From MFD01213-c1 sp963704405 (GTDB lineage: Bacteria > Planctomycetota > Phycisphaerae > Tepidisphaerales > Tepidisphaeraceae), in the NCBI GenBank assembly GCA_963704405.1, contig OY969903.1, forward strand, positions 4,154,001 through 4,218,000: DNA of 64,000 nt. Reading direction: 5' to 3'. The position numbers were made by a program, and so were the translations under genes. The notes under the pieces are model-generated. The model saw only the letters and a program-made list of their open reading frames with translations. It ran no database searches and had not been told where the DNA came from. This document shows, piece by piece, positions 55,022 to 63,952 of this stretch (position 1 is the stretch's first letter; each line of letters starts with the position of its first letter).

Positions 55022-55878
55022 GCCAAAAACGCATCATCCCCCATTGGCTCATCATACGTTTCCCATCAACCGAAACGCGAGCTCGCACTCTCCAACGAAT
55101 CACGGGCCTTGGCTCAACGATCTTCGACCCTGAGCTCGATTCGATGAAAGCCCATCGAAGTCAGACCCGAACGGCGCTCGCCCAAATCCGGCCCGCACGA
55201 GGCGCGCTGGACATTAAAAGCATTGGGGAACCTGGAACACGACAACCTCATCGCGACCCGGACGGCGGTCTCCCATCAACGCATCTGGAAAGGACGGCGG
55301 CGACGCCGCCCGTATGCGCCAGCGAAGGCGCTGCCACCGCCGCCCGCCCGTCCATCACCACGTCTCTCGCCACGCTGCTCGCCTCCCACATCCTTCGCGA
55401 CGGCGAACTCGTGCTGCTGATTCTCAAACCATCTCTCTGGTTCATCCTACTCAGCAGCTTGAGATTCATCGCGGTGGCATTGATTTTTCTGATCGCCGCC
55501 AAGGTTTTCGATCCGAGCCTGCCAGGCCCCAATCGCGGCTACGCCGAGCTGGGAACGAGCCTGATCATCGGTCGCCTGATGTGGGCCACCCTGCAGTGGA
55601 TGGGCCGACTTTACATCCTGACGGACCTCCGCATCCTCAGCCTCAGCGGCATCTTCGCCATCGAAGTCTTCGATTGCCCCTTAAGAAAAGTAGCCCGCAC
55701 CCGCCTCGTCCGCGGCCTGCAGGATCGCCTCGTCGGTGTCGGCTCCATCGAAATCATTCCCCAGGATGAATCCTTCCCCTTCGGCCTCTGGCAAACCGTC
55801 GCCCGCCCGAAAATGGTCCGTGAACAGATCGTCGCCACAATCAATCGCGCGAAACAGGGCGGGTTTCCGTGTGCGTGA
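55018..55878 (+). CDS. Membrane protein with bacterial PH domain
   Basis: 286 residues from GTG 55018. The C-terminal half has one or two membrane helices (WFILLSSLRFIAVALIFLIAA, ~141-161) followed by a bPH2-type domain: YILTDLRILSLSGIFAIEVFDCPLRKVARTRLV..DRLVGVGSIEII. The first ~110 residues are Arg/Thr/Pro-rich with no recognisable fold, so the true start may be downstream (Met 43 or nearer SITTSLATLLA). Overlaps hpt by four bases. Function unknown. Confidence 0.7.
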   Translation: MSQKRIIPHWLIIRFPSTETRARTLQRITGLGSTIFDPELDSMKAHRSQTRTALAQIRPARGALDIKSIGEPGTRQPHRDPDGGLPSTHLERTAATPPVCASEGAATAARPSITTSLATLLASHILRDGELVLLILKPSLWFILLSSLRFIAVALIFLIAAKVFDPSLPGPNRGYAELGTSLIIGRLMWATLQWMGRLYILTDLRILSLSGIFAIEVFDCPLRKVARTRLVRGLQDRLVGVGSIEIIPQDESFPFGLWQTVARPKMVREQIVATINRAKQGGFPCA

Positions 55879-55920
55879 GATCAACATACGTCCGGCCGTA
55901 TGATCATCACCGAAGTTTTA

Positions 55921-56102
55921 GGCGGTGTTGAATATGGCGGAAGGGGAAGACGAAAAGAAAGACGCAGATAAATCGCAGCCGCAGGGGCTGCTGCCCCTGT
56001 ACGGACCGGGGACATGTGTTACCCATGTCCCCGGTCCGTACAGCCCCTGCATCTGCGATTTGTCTTTCTCTCTCTTACTCCTCTTCCGCCATATTCAACG
56101 CC
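55921..56102. repeat. Inverted-repeat element E2, smaller relative of E1
   Basis: Starts GGCGGTGTTGAATATGGCGG and ends CCGCCATATTCAACGCC; arms continue through CGCAGCCGCAGGGGCTG and CAGCCCCTGC. The centre is an 18-bp perfect hairpin: 55999-56016 with 56024-56041 (GTACGGACCGGGGACATG), 7-base loop. Outer arms match element E1 for ~75 bases. No gene inside. A non-autonomous MITE-like element is the simplest reading. Confidence 0.85.
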
Positions 56103-56189
56103 ATTTCAAACATCAGCCGCGCTCAATCCACCAGAATGCGTAAAGAGATGACGCGCGAACACTGGCCTGAAGTTTTCGATGAAATAGCA

Positions 56190-56216
56190 GCGGCCCGCCG
56201 GTCAGGAACGGGCCGC
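56190..56216 (-). terminator. GC hairpin after the beta-strand PEP-CTERM gene
   Basis: GCGGCCCG (56190-56197) pairs with CGGGCCGC (56209-56216), ~11-base loop. On the minus strand it follows the stop of the 56269-58836 gene by ~50 bases, then TGCTATTTCATC. A weak U-tract makes it a moderate terminator. Confidence 0.6.
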
Positions 56217-56268
56217 CGCATGGAGGGATCAGTGGGGGATCCCGTGTTGGCTGGAGACTGGAAGTTAT

Positions 56269-58836
56269 CTAATTTCGCCGCCGGCGCCGGCGGGTGAGCA
56301 GTCCGATGGCCGCAGTGATCGCGAGGCCAAAGCTTCCCGGTTCCGGCACGGCGGCGACTTCGGAAGCGACGGCGGCCGAGAAGCTTGCCGACGATCCACC
56401 GCCGAGCGATGGACCCTGCATGTTGAAGGCGTTGTCGATGAGTGAATAGTCGCTGCCGTCGACGACGCCGTCGTAATTGAAGTCGCCGTTGAACCAGCCC
56501 TTGAGCGCGGGATGGGTGAAGCCGTTGTCGATCTTGGCATAGTCGGTGCCGTCGACGGTTCCGGAAAGGTCGGCATCGCCGTAGTAGGTGTATTTCACCA
56601 GGATATCGGTAATCGCGGGGTTTTGTCCGTCGAACAAGCCGAGGGTTGTTCCCGTGCCATAGATCGCGTGACCATTGCCGTCGTTATTTTGGATCACGCC
56701 AAGCGTGGTGAGATGCGTGGCATCTCCGGCGGCGGCGGAGGAGACGATGCCGGCCGAACCATTCCAGTAACCATTGACGGCGGCCTGGTTGAAGCCCTGC
56801 TTCAACTGATCCGTGATGTTCGTGAGGCTGCCGCCGTGAACGATGAGGTCATTGCTGGAAAGCTGTAGCTTGCCTTGCCAGCTTCCAAAGGCGCCGGCAA
56901 ATCCAAGGGTGTTGGTTAAAAGCACCGTGCGGTTGGCCTGAGCAGAGGGGCTGCCGACGCTCACCTGCCCGGTGCTTGCGATGTTTAAAGTATCAATCGT
57001 CCTGGCAAGAATCCCCGTATTCTGATTTGCGCCAAAGGTGACGACACCGTTGGCGTTGATGACCGCGGTCGATGGGACCGATCCATTGACGTTCGCCGTC
57101 GCGCCGGCGGCCACGGTGAGGCTTGTGCTGCCGATGGAGCCGGTGTTTGAGATCGTGAAAGTGCCGGCATTGATGCTGGTTGTGCCGGTGTAGGTGCTGG
57201 CTTTATTCAGGATGATGTTGCCGGCGCCGCTGCTGACCAGCGGCGAAGGGCCGCCCGCGCCGTCGGCGAGGACGGCGTTGACGGTGAAGAGACCTGCCGC
57301 GGGGACGTTGAAATTGAAGCTGGGAGCCAGGAGCGAAGCGGGCGCGTTGGGGAAGTTGATGCCCGTTCCCGGGGGAGGTGAATTTGCCGAGATGCTGCCG
57401 CCGGTGAAATTGGTTGAGGCGACGGTGGTGTTGCCATCGGTTGCGCCGACGCCGTCGGGGTTCAGGTTGAGGTCACCGCCGTCGATGATCAGCGCATTTG
57501 AACCGCTGAGCGTGTTGGCGGATGAAGTGCCGATCAGCTTCAGCGAGCCCTGCTGAATTTCAATCGGACCGGTGAAGGTATTCGAAGCATTATTCAGTTT
57601 TAATGTGCCCAGTCCGGTCTTAATGATACCGCCGGAGTCGGCAACGATGCTGCTGATCTGAAAGTCAGTGGAATTGGTTCCGGCATGATCGACGGCGATG
57701 GTGCGGTTGATTGTGCCGAGATCCAGCGTTGCAGTTGAACTGCCCAGCGTGACAGTGCCGGTATCAGTGCCGTTGCCGGAGACGCTGATGCCTCCGGTGC
57801 CGGCGGCACCGGTGCCGGTGAGATTGACGGTGACATTGAGCGTCAGGCCAGTTGGAGGCGTGGCGGATTCAAACTGCAAAAAGACGCCCGGCCCGGAATT
57901 AGCCGCGACGTTCAAAAACCCGGCGGCATTAGCGCTGAGACTTCCACCGGCGTTGACGGTAACGCTTGGCACAGTTTGCGCGACAGACAGGCGAAGATTT
58001 CCACCATTGTTGACTGTGACATCTGAGGTCGCAGGAATGGCGGCGGCAAAATTGGCGCGGAACGTGCCATTGTTGATTGTAGTGGTTCCGGTGTAGGTAT
58101 CAGTGGACTGAAACGACCATGTGCCCGTCCCGTCCTTTACGACATTTACGACGGAGGCGGCGCCGTTGCCGATGCCGCCTTTGACCTGGCAGTTGGATGT
58201 GCCGGAGCCGCTGAAGTTGACGCCGGTGAAGGTGAGGGTCAGAGGTCCGGGCGTTCCGCCCGTGATGGCGCTGTTAAACTTAAGACCAGATGGTCCAGAA
58301 GTGGATTCGTTATCAAACGTGTAGGTGGATCCTTTGACGACGAGCGGGGAATTGAAAAAGTCGGAGCCTACTATGGTTGCGACCGCCGCGGTCTCCAAGA
58401 TGCTGCCGCCGCCGGTGAGATAAAGGGTATTGGAAGTGCCGGCGGTGGGTCCGATGCCATAGCTGCCCTGGGTGACACCATCATAGTCGAACACAATGCT
58501 TCCGATATTCCGGTTGAGATCAACCGTGACATTGTTGTTGCCGCTGTTGCCGGCGTCGGGGGCAGGATTTCCGCGGAAGGTTGCGGTGTCGGTGTTGTTA
58601 AAGGTGACACCATCCGCAACGCCCGGGATCACGTTGCCGGTCCAGTTGCCGGCGGTCGACCAATTCGAATCCGCCGTGCCTCCACCTCCGGACCAGGTGC
58701 TGCTGGCGGCGAGGGAACTTTGAGCGGCAATCAGTATGGAACATGTTGTGGCGGCAGAGAAAATGGCTCGACTGCATCGGCGCGAAGGACAACCTGAAGC
58801 CGGGAAATGATTCCCACGCCGACGGATACTCCTCAT
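56269..58836 (-). CDS. Secreted beta-strand-repeat protein with dockerin-like repeats and PEP-CTERM tag
   Basis: ~855 residues. Signal peptide near 20-45; then SSTWSGGGGTADSNWSTAGNW opens a series of autotransporter-associated beta-strand repeats (such as KDGTGTWSFQSTDTYTGTTTINNGTF and STYTGTTSINAGTFTI), building a long beta-solenoid. Near the end are two EF-hand-like dockerin repeats: DADLSGTVDGTDYAKIDNGF and GDFNYDGVVDGSDYSLIDNAF. The C-terminus VPEPGSFGLAITAAIGLLTRRRRRRN is a PEP-CTERM tag. ATG 58836 is preferred over 58857 because GGAGGG precedes it. Probably a surface protein binding plant polysaccharide, sorted by the exosortase at 24720. Confidence 0.88.
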   Translation of the reverse strand: MRSIRRRGNHFPASGCPSRRCSRAIFSAATTCSILIAAQSSLAASSTWSGGGGTADSNWSTAGNWTGNVIPGVADGVTFNNTDTATFRGNPAPDAGNSGNNNVTVDLNRNIGSIVFDYDGVTQGSYGIGPTAGTSNTLYLTGGGSILETAAVATIVGSDFFNSPLVVKGSTYTFDNESTSGPSGLKFNSAITGGTPGPLTLTFTGVNFSGSGTSNCQVKGGIGNGAASVVNVVKDGTGTWSFQSTDTYTGTTTINNGTFRANFAAAIPATSDVTVNNGGNLRLSVAQTVPSVTVNAGGSLSANAAGFLNVAANSGPGVFLQFESATPPTGLTLNVTVNLTGTGAAGTGGISVSGNGTDTGTVTLGSSTATLDLGTINRTIAVDHAGTNSTDFQISSIVADSGGIIKTGLGTLKLNNASNTFTGPIEIQQGSLKLIGTSSANTLSGSNALIIDGGDLNLNPDGVGATDGNTTVASTNFTGGSISANSPPPGTGINFPNAPASLLAPSFNFNVPAAGLFTVNAVLADGAGGPSPLVSSGAGNIILNKASTYTGTTSINAGTFTISNTGSIGSTSLTVAAGATANVNGSVPSTAVINANGVVTFGANQNTGILARTIDTLNIASTGQVSVGSPSAQANRTVLLTNTLGFAGAFGSWQGKLQLSSNDLIVHGGSLTNITDQLKQGFNQAAVNGYWNGSAGIVSSAAAGDATHLTTLGVIQNNDGNGHAIYGTGTTLGLFDGQNPAITDILVKYTYYGDADLSGTVDGTDYAKIDNGFTHPALKGWFNGDFNYDGVVDGSDYSLIDNAFNMQGPSLGGGSSASFSAAVASEVAAVPEPGSFGLAITAAIGLLTRRRRRRN

Positions 58837-58938
58837 ACACCCTCCGAGGTTAGTCATATTGCAATTGATCTCTGTTGTGTGAAGTCTCTGCTTTTTAACT
58901 TTGATCGTTTCTATTTTTGCTGCAGAAACAGGGCAGGA

Positions 58939-59880
58939 TTAGATTCCGGGCATTCCTTTTTTCCAATTGGGATCAGCTGCGCCGCCGACCACGTCTTTCG
59001 CGTCCCAAAGGTAGTCTTTTACGGTGCTGCCGTCGTTTGGATTTGCAAAGAAGTCTTTGTATGGATCAACAAGCGAGATATGTCCATCGGCACTGAGGAC
59101 GTTCATCTTCACATTCTTGGTATGCGGATGACCGATGCGAAGTTCCGGTAGGTTTTGAGGCGTCGGTCGTTGTCCAGCCAGCGCGGTCTTTGGATCGATG
59201 TTGTTCCAGATTTCGGTGCTTTTCTCAAAATAGTCCTTGTAGTCGTTAGGCGAGCCCACGCCATTGATCGGAACGAAGGTTGCACCGCTGCGCATCACAT
59301 TGGGCTTTCGGCTTTCCATCATAATGATGACATTGCCGGGGATCTGAGTCGTTTTCAGGAAGGGATGTTGCACTACAATGGCCTTCGTGAAGTCATAGTA
59401 GCCGATGTAGGTGTTGTAGATATAGTCGCCATAGTAAACAGAGGTGGCGGCGGCCATTACGTCTTCCTGGCGCGGGTCGGCATCGTGATTGGCGGCGGGA
59501 CAGTGGAACAGCGCGTTGATGATTGCCGCGGCGTCCATAGCGCGATCCGTGCCACTTCCGCCGGCGCCAGTGCTGGTGTCGTATTTGCCTTTGGCTTTTC
59601 CCATCTCCGGGCCAATGATCATCGGATCAAAGAACTGGTAATCGGCACCGGTCATATGGAAGCGGCAAGGGAGGGCATAACCGCGATAGTCGGAGGCGTA
59701 CATCTGATAGATGTTATAAAATTGATGTTCATTCGATTGGCACGCCACCGTGTTCGCCTGATCGCGCGCCCTGCTCAAAGCCGGCAGGAGGATGCCGATG
59801 AGTACCGCGATGATGCCGATGACCACAAGCAGTTCGACGAGGGTAAACGCTCGGGCAAATCCGTTTTGTTTCTGACGCAT
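58939..59880 (-). CDS. Pseudopilin-like protein with prepilin N-terminus
   Basis: 313 residues. Type IV prepilin signal ARAFTLVELLVVIGIIAVLIGILLPAL (cut before F, Glu at +5) followed by a large globular domain typical of the planctomycete/verrucomicrobial prepilin-type (DUF1559-like) proteins, which occur in high copy next to transport and polysaccharide genes. HTKNVKMNVLSADGHISLVDPYKDFF is close to the conserved C-terminal 'DGSV' region. AAGAGG lies 6 bases before ATG 59880. Divergent from the symporter; role in the pectin locus inferred. Confidence 0.88.
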   Translation of the reverse strand: MRQKQNGFARAFTLVELLVVIGIIAVLIGILLPALSRARDQANTVACQSNEHQFYNIYQMYASDYRGYALPCRFHMTGADYQFFDPMIIGPEMGKAKGKYDTSTGAGGSGTDRAMDAAAIINALFHCPAANHDADPRQEDVMAAATSVYYGDYIYNTYIGYYDFTKAIVVQHPFLKTTQIPGNVIIMMESRKPNVMRSGATFVPINGVGSPNDYKDYFEKSTEIWNNIDPKTALAGQRPTPQNLPELRIGHPHTKNVKMNVLSADGHISLVDPYKDFFANPNDGSTVKDYLWDAKDVVGGAADPNWKKGMPGI

Positions 59881-60082
59881 AGCGAACCTCTTAAAGAGAG
59901 GAAGTGATGTGTATTCAAGTCTCGATTCCGCGAGCGGTGGCTGCCTCCGGGTTTGCGGCCGCCGCGAGTCCTGCTCCGTCCTGATCCGGGCTAAAAACCT
60001 TGATGTGAGCCGGCCCGATCAGCGAACAGGCACCATACGAAAACAAGCCGGAAAGGGGTATCAAACACCTTTGCAATAGAAG

Positions 60083-60107
60083 TCAAAAGAGTTGCACTTT
60101 TCGTGAG
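60083..60107 (+). promoter_or_regulatory. Operator-like motif copy 1, upstream of symporter and pseudopilin genes
   Basis: TCAAAAGAGTTGCACTTTT (start 60083) lies between the divergent pseudopilin and symporter genes. AAAAG..CTTTT form an inverted pair around TTGCA. A copy on the opposite strand lies upstream of GH28 (63847-63871), and a diverged copy near the window end (63953-63975). Shared core CAAAAGAGTTGCAC in the two best copies. Confidence 0.55.
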
Positions 60108-60242
60108 GCATTTTGCTGTAAAAATGGGGTTTGGGGATGAGGCGGAGCGGGCGGTATGATGCAGGGGTCCGGGCATTTCCGGGCTTGGCCGCTCAAGAGA
60201 TCGCGGCGCTGGCGCGTGGGGTTCTTCGACTCATGAGACTGC

Positions 60243-61670
60243 ATGCACTGGATCGACTGGATCTTGCTCGTGACGCCGGTGGCGCTGGTCGGCCTTTTTG
60301 CGGCCTACACGCGGCAGTTCACACGCAGCGTGGCGGATTTCATGGCCGGCAGCCGATGCGCCGGCAGATACCTCATCTGCAACGCCAGGGGAGAGGCGGG
60401 GTCCGGGGTGGCCAACACGATGTCGCGATTCCAGGTGTTCATGGTTTCCGGATTCGTGCTGTCGTGGTGGAACGCGATTTCAATGCCCGTCCTGCTATTA
60501 GTTGGCATTTCTGGATTTGTCATTTATCGCTACCGGCAAACCCGCGCGATGACGCTGGGGCAATTTTTTGAACTGCGCTACTCGCGGCGGTTTCGCCTCT
60601 TCGCCGGCATATTGGGATATATCGCAGGCTTGCTGAACTATGGAATTTTCCCGGCCGTCTCGTCCTGGTTTTTCGTTTACTTCATGGGGTTGCCGGAGCA
60701 TGTGCACCTGATGCAATGGAGCATCCCGACGAATGTGATTGTGATGGCGGCGTATCTCAGCATCGTGCTGTGGATGATGACGGCGGGCGGGCAGATCACG
60801 CTGATGGTGACCGACTGCGTTGAAGGGTTGCTGTCGCACGTGATTTATGTGGTGGTGATCGCCGCGGTGTTCTGCACGATCAGTTGGGCGCAGATGAAGA
60901 GCACGCTGCTGTCCGCGCCACCGGGGCATTCGCTGGTGAATCCATTTGATGCGCTCAAGACCAAAGATTTTAACATCTGGTATGTGATCATGTCGCTCAT
61001 CCAGATCAATATTTATGCGACGATGGCGTGGCAGAACGGGCATGGGTTTAACTCGGCGGCGCGCACACCGCACGAATCGCGCATGGGGAATGTGCTGGGG
61101 AACTGGCGCGACTATTCGCGGCAGGTGATGCTGGTGGTGCTCGCGATGGCGGCGCTCACCTTCACGCGGCATCCTGATTTTGCAGGGCGACACGGTGGAG
61201 ATGCACAGCGCGCTGCATTCGATCTCCGACCCCGCGGTGCAGAACCAGATGACCGTGCCGATCGCATTGCGCTACCTCCTGCCGGCGGGGATCAAGGGGT
61301 TGTTTTGCGCGATCATGCTGCTCGGGCTCCTGGCGGGGGACGCTTCCCATATTTTGTCGTGGGGCGGGATTTTTGTTCAGGATATTGTGCTGCCGCTGAG
61401 GAGCAGGCCGCTGACGGAGAAGCAGCACATGCTGGCGCTGCGGTTGTCGGTTGGCGCGGTGGCGCTGTTCGCATTCTGCTTCAGCATTTTTTTTCGGCAG
61501 ACGCAATATATCGCGATGTGGTGGGCGGTGACGATGGGAATATTCACCGCCGGCGCAGGGGCGGCGATCATCGGCGGGTTGTACTGGAAAAAAGGGACGA
61601 CGGCGGCGGCGTGGGTGGCGGTCATCACCGGTTCGGTGCTGGCGCTGGGCGGAATTGTTGCCTCATATAA
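60243..61670 (+). CDS. Sodium:solute symporter, 5' part of frameshifted gene
   Basis: SSS-family transporter with many membrane helices; first ~310 residues (MHWIDWILLVTPVALVGLFA .. SRQVMLVVLAMAALTF). SVADFMAGSRCAGRYLICNARGEAGSGVANTM is the conserved entry segment of the group. The frame becomes Arg/Gly-rich after TRHPDF; the true continuation is in the frame of 61180-62247. One surplus T in GATTTTGCAGG explains it (GATTTGCAG reads DLQ). In this locus the cargo is plausibly galacturonate or oligogalacturonide from GH28. Confidence 0.88.
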   Translation: MHWIDWILLVTPVALVGLFAAYTRQFTRSVADFMAGSRCAGRYLICNARGEAGSGVANTMSRFQVFMVSGFVLSWWNAISMPVLLLVGISGFVIYRYRQTRAMTLGQFFELRYSRRFRLFAGILGYIAGLLNYGIFPAVSSWFFVYFMGLPEHVHLMQWSIPTNVIVMAAYLSIVLWMMTAGGQITLMVTDCVEGLLSHVIYVVVIAAVFCTISWAQMKSTLLSAPPGHSLVNPFDALKTKDFNIWYVIMSLIQINIYATMAWQNGHGFNSAARTPHESRMGNVLGNWRDYSRQVMLVVLAMAALTFTRHPDFAGRHGGDAQRAAFDLRPRGAEPDDRADRIALPPAGGDQGVVLRDHAARAPGGGRFPYFVVGRDFCSGYCAAAEEQAADGEAAHAGAAVVGWRGGAVRILLQHFFSADAIYRDVVGGDDGNIHRRRRGGDHRRVVLEKRDDGGGVGGGHHRFGAGAGRNCCLI

Positions 61671-62247
61671 GGTGAAAGGATTTCCGCTCAATGGAACACA
61701 GGTTTCATTCTTCGCGTCGGCGGCTTCGGTGGTGGTGTATGCCGCGACTTCGCTGCTGACCTGCCGGGAAGATTTCGATATGGATCGGATGCTGCATCGC
61801 GGCGCTAATGGCGATGGCGCAGAAACAGCCGAACGGCCTGCAGGGTGGAGGGAACGCATGAAGCTTTCGGCGCTGCTGGGGTTCAATAATGATTACACGT
61901 TCTGGGACCGGATCGTCGCCGGCGGGGTATTTTTCTGGGCGGTGCTTTGGCTGGTGATTCTGGTGGTGGGGAGTGCGTGGAATATTTTCTGGCCGTGGTC
62001 GCAGGGGGTTTGGGCGGGCTATTGGTTTGTGACAGGTATTGTGCTGCCCATCGTGATTGCCGTCGGGACGCTCGTGTGGTTTGGGATTGGTGGCGTAATC
62101 GATTTGAGGTTGTTCTTTCGGCAGTTGACCTCGTTGAAGAGAGATGTGCGGGATGATGGAACAGTTCTGGAGCCGGTGTGCCCTGGCGAGGCTGACGAAG
62201 GATATGAAGAGAAGGCGGAAGCAGTAATTGCCGGCCGGGGCAAGTGA
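61180..62247 (+). CDS. Sodium:solute symporter, 3' part of frameshifted gene
   Basis: Continues with GDTVEMHSALHSISDPAVQ, then helices IALRYLLPAGIKGLFCAIMLLGLLAGDASHILSWGG, MALRLSVG-type and others to residue ~335 (SAWNIFWPWSQGVWAGYW). C-terminal cytoplasmic tail rich in Glu and Arg. Joined length ~668 residues, in line with the longer SSS transporters of planctomycetes. The sodium-binding core of the family is spread over both parts; nothing else looks damaged. Confidence 0.88.
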   Translation: MQGDTVEMHSALHSISDPAVQNQMTVPIALRYLLPAGIKGLFCAIMLLGLLAGDASHILSWGGIFVQDIVLPLRSRPLTEKQHMLALRLSVGAVALFAFCFSIFFRQTQYIAMWWAVTMGIFTAGAGAAIIGGLYWKKGTTAAAWVAVITGSVLALGGIVASYKVKGFPLNGTQVSFFASAASVVVYAATSLLTCREDFDMDRMLHRGANGDGAETAERPAGWRERMKLSALLGFNNDYTFWDRIVAGGVFFWAVLWLVILVVGSAWNIFWPWSQGVWAGYWFVTGIVLPIVIAVGTLVWFGIGGVIDLRLFFRQLTSLKRDVRDDGTVLEPVCPGEADEGYEEKAEAVIAGRGK

Positions 62248-62285
62248 TTCAGGAGCGCGGTGAATATAGCTTAATGAATGGGCGT

Positions 62286-63440
62286 TTAATCCATATGAAG
62301 CGCTTCGACGTTCTTCTGGAAGACGATCGGCTGGCCATCGAATTTTTGCGCGCCCAGGTCGTGCAAAACGACGCTTTTGGCATTAGTAAGGGAGACAGCG
62401 GAACCGAGTTGGTCGGTGATGTCGATGCGGCGGAGCTTGATGTTGCGGGCATTGCGGATGATGACGCCGGCGCGGCAGAGATCGGGAACAACCGGGGACA
62501 TGGCGGGAGGGCCGGCGGTTGTGTTTTCGGGGTCAAGATAAATGGAGATGTCGTCAAACGTGACATCTTCCACAGACATTTCAGGCAGCCCTAACACATA
62601 AACCGCAGCAAACTTGGCGCGGCGAGCGGTGATGTTGCTGAAGCGGAGCCGGCGGAATCTTGGCGTGCCGGTGTTGACGGCGTGCGGGGATTCGTCGGTC
62701 ACGCGGGCGGCGTCCCAGGCGCCGCAGCCATAGAACATATTGATGACCAGCGGGCAAAGAACTTCGTCCATGACGATATTGCTGACGCGGATGTCTTCCA
62801 CAACGCTGCCGCGCCCGCGGCGGGACTTCAGGCGGATGCCGCGATCGGTGCCTCGGAAAACGCAGTTGGAGATGACGACATTGCGGACACCGCCGCTGGT
62901 TTCGCTGCCGATGACGACCCCACCATGACCGCGAAGCATGGTGCAGTTGGTGATCGTGATATTTTCGCAGGGACGGAGCAGCCGGCGGCCTTCATCTTCG
63001 GTGCCGGATTTGATGGCGATGCAGTCGTCTCCCACATCGATGTGGCAATCGGAGATATGGACGTTGCTGCAGGAGTCGGGGTTGATGCCGTCGGTGTTGG
63101 GCGAATCCGGCGGGTTCTTGATCGTCACCTTATGAATGGTGACATTGTCGCAGGCAGTCGGATTGAGCGCCCAGAAACCGGAATTGCAGAGGGTGACGCC
63201 TTCGATGAGGACGTTGCGGCAATCCACCAGGCGGATGATGCGCGGGCGGATATGCTGCATTTTCTGCCGGCGGTCCAGCTCCCACCAGTATTCACCCCCG
63301 CCGTCGATGGTTCCGCGGCCGATGATGGCGACATTTTCGAGTCCTTCGCCGCAGATCAGGGCGGCGTGGGCGGGCTGTGCGGGGCCTTCCCATTTGCTGT
63401 TGCAGACGGGGAAGGCGGTGATGTCGCCGACACCGATGAG
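62286..63440 (-). CDS. GH28 polygalacturonase, 3' part of frameshifted gene
   Basis: Carries the catalytic beta-helix of a glycoside hydrolase 28 enzyme hydrolysing pectin or rhamnogalacturonan. In frame from CTC at 63440: LIGVGDITAFPVCNSKWEG .. DGGGEYWWELDRRQKMQHIRPRII, then NTDGINPDSCSNV (first Asp), DVGDDCIAIKSG (Asp pair), RGHGGVVIGSE (His) and RGIRLKSRRGRG (R-x-K), all GH28 signatures. The ATG at 63260 is internal. Convergent with the symporter, 38 bases apart. Confidence 0.92.
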   Translation of the reverse strand, partial: LIGVGDITAFPVCNSKWEGPAQPAHAALICGEGLENVAIIGRGTIDGGGEYWWELDRRQKMQHIRPRIIRLVDCRNVLIEGVTLCNSGFWALNPTACDNVTIHKVTIKNPPDSPNTDGINPDSCSNVHISDCHIDVGDDCIAIKSGTEDEGRRLLRPCENITITNCTMLRGHGGVVIGSETSGGVRNVVISNCVFRGTDRGIRLKSRRGRGSVVEDIRVSNIVMDEVLCPLVINMFYGCGAWDAARVTDESPHAVNTGTPRFRRLRFSNITARRAKFAAVYVLGLPEMSVEDVTFDDISIYLDPENTTAGPPAMSPVVPDLCRAGVIIRNARNIKLRRIDITDQLGSAVSLTNAKSVVLHDLGAQKFDGQPIVFQKNVEALHMD

Positions 63441-63748
63441 TTTGCGCCGGCTTCAAGCTGAAGCGTGACATTGCTGCGCATCGAGATGGAGCCGGTGAGA
63501 TAGATGCCCGCGGGGATAACAACGGTGCCGCCGCCGGTTTGACCGCATTGATCGATTGCGCGTTGCAGCGCGGCCGTGCATGAAGCAGAACCATCGGCGA
63601 TTGCGCCCGCATCGAGCACGTTGAACCACGGCGAGCGATAGCCCGAGCGGTCCAGGTGCGTTGCAAATTTTCGGTCGAGCGAGTCCCGAACCAGCGTCAT
63701 GCCAAACTCCAAAACAAACTGCCGATCGGCGGTCGGCGAGTCGATCAA
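63356..63748 (-). CDS. GH28 polygalacturonase, 5' part of frameshifted gene
   Basis: N-terminal part (MIDSPTADRQFVLEFGMTLV .. FNVLDAGAIADGSASCTAALQRAIDQC), with the usual GGGTVVIPAGIYLTGSISMRSNVTLQLEAGA first coil. No signal peptide, so the enzyme is probably periplasmic-free or cytoplasmic, acting on imported oligogalacturonides. The frame breaks at GGCGCAAACTC; one more A (GCAAAACTC) restores AKLIGVGD. An operator-like motif lies ~100 bases upstream. Confidence 0.9.
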   Translation of the reverse strand: MIDSPTADRQFVLEFGMTLVRDSLDRKFATHLDRSGYRSPWFNVLDAGAIADGSASCTAALQRAIDQCGQTGGGTVVIPAGIYLTGSISMRSNVTLQLEAGANSSVSATSPPSPSATANGKAPHSPPTPP

Positions 63749-63846
63749 TCGATTGCGGCCGGGCAGGTTAATACCTCAACAATCAGCCGCGGATCACTGA
63801 CGACCGGGGGAGTCTATCAAACGTCGGCGCAAGGCATGTGTATAGA

Positions 63847-63871
63847 ACGAGAATGTGCAACTCTTTTGTCC
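63847..63871 (-). promoter_or_regulatory. Operator-like motif copy 2, upstream of GH28
   Basis: On the minus strand GGACAAAAGAGTTGCACATT (within 63852-63871), about 100 bases before the GH28 start and in the same orientation relative to its gene as copy 1 is to the symporter. Shares CAAAAGAGTTGCAC exactly. Confidence 0.55.
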
Positions 63872-63952
63872 GTAATTACACATGGCGCTTTTGGTGAGGG
63901 AAACCACACTTTGCGCCAGCCCATTTCATCCGTGATGTTTGTTGCAGTTTGT

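Noticed and set aside
62682..63461. Plus-strand 259-codon frame opposite GH28
   Set aside because: Antisense shadow; the minus strand has full GH28 motifs.
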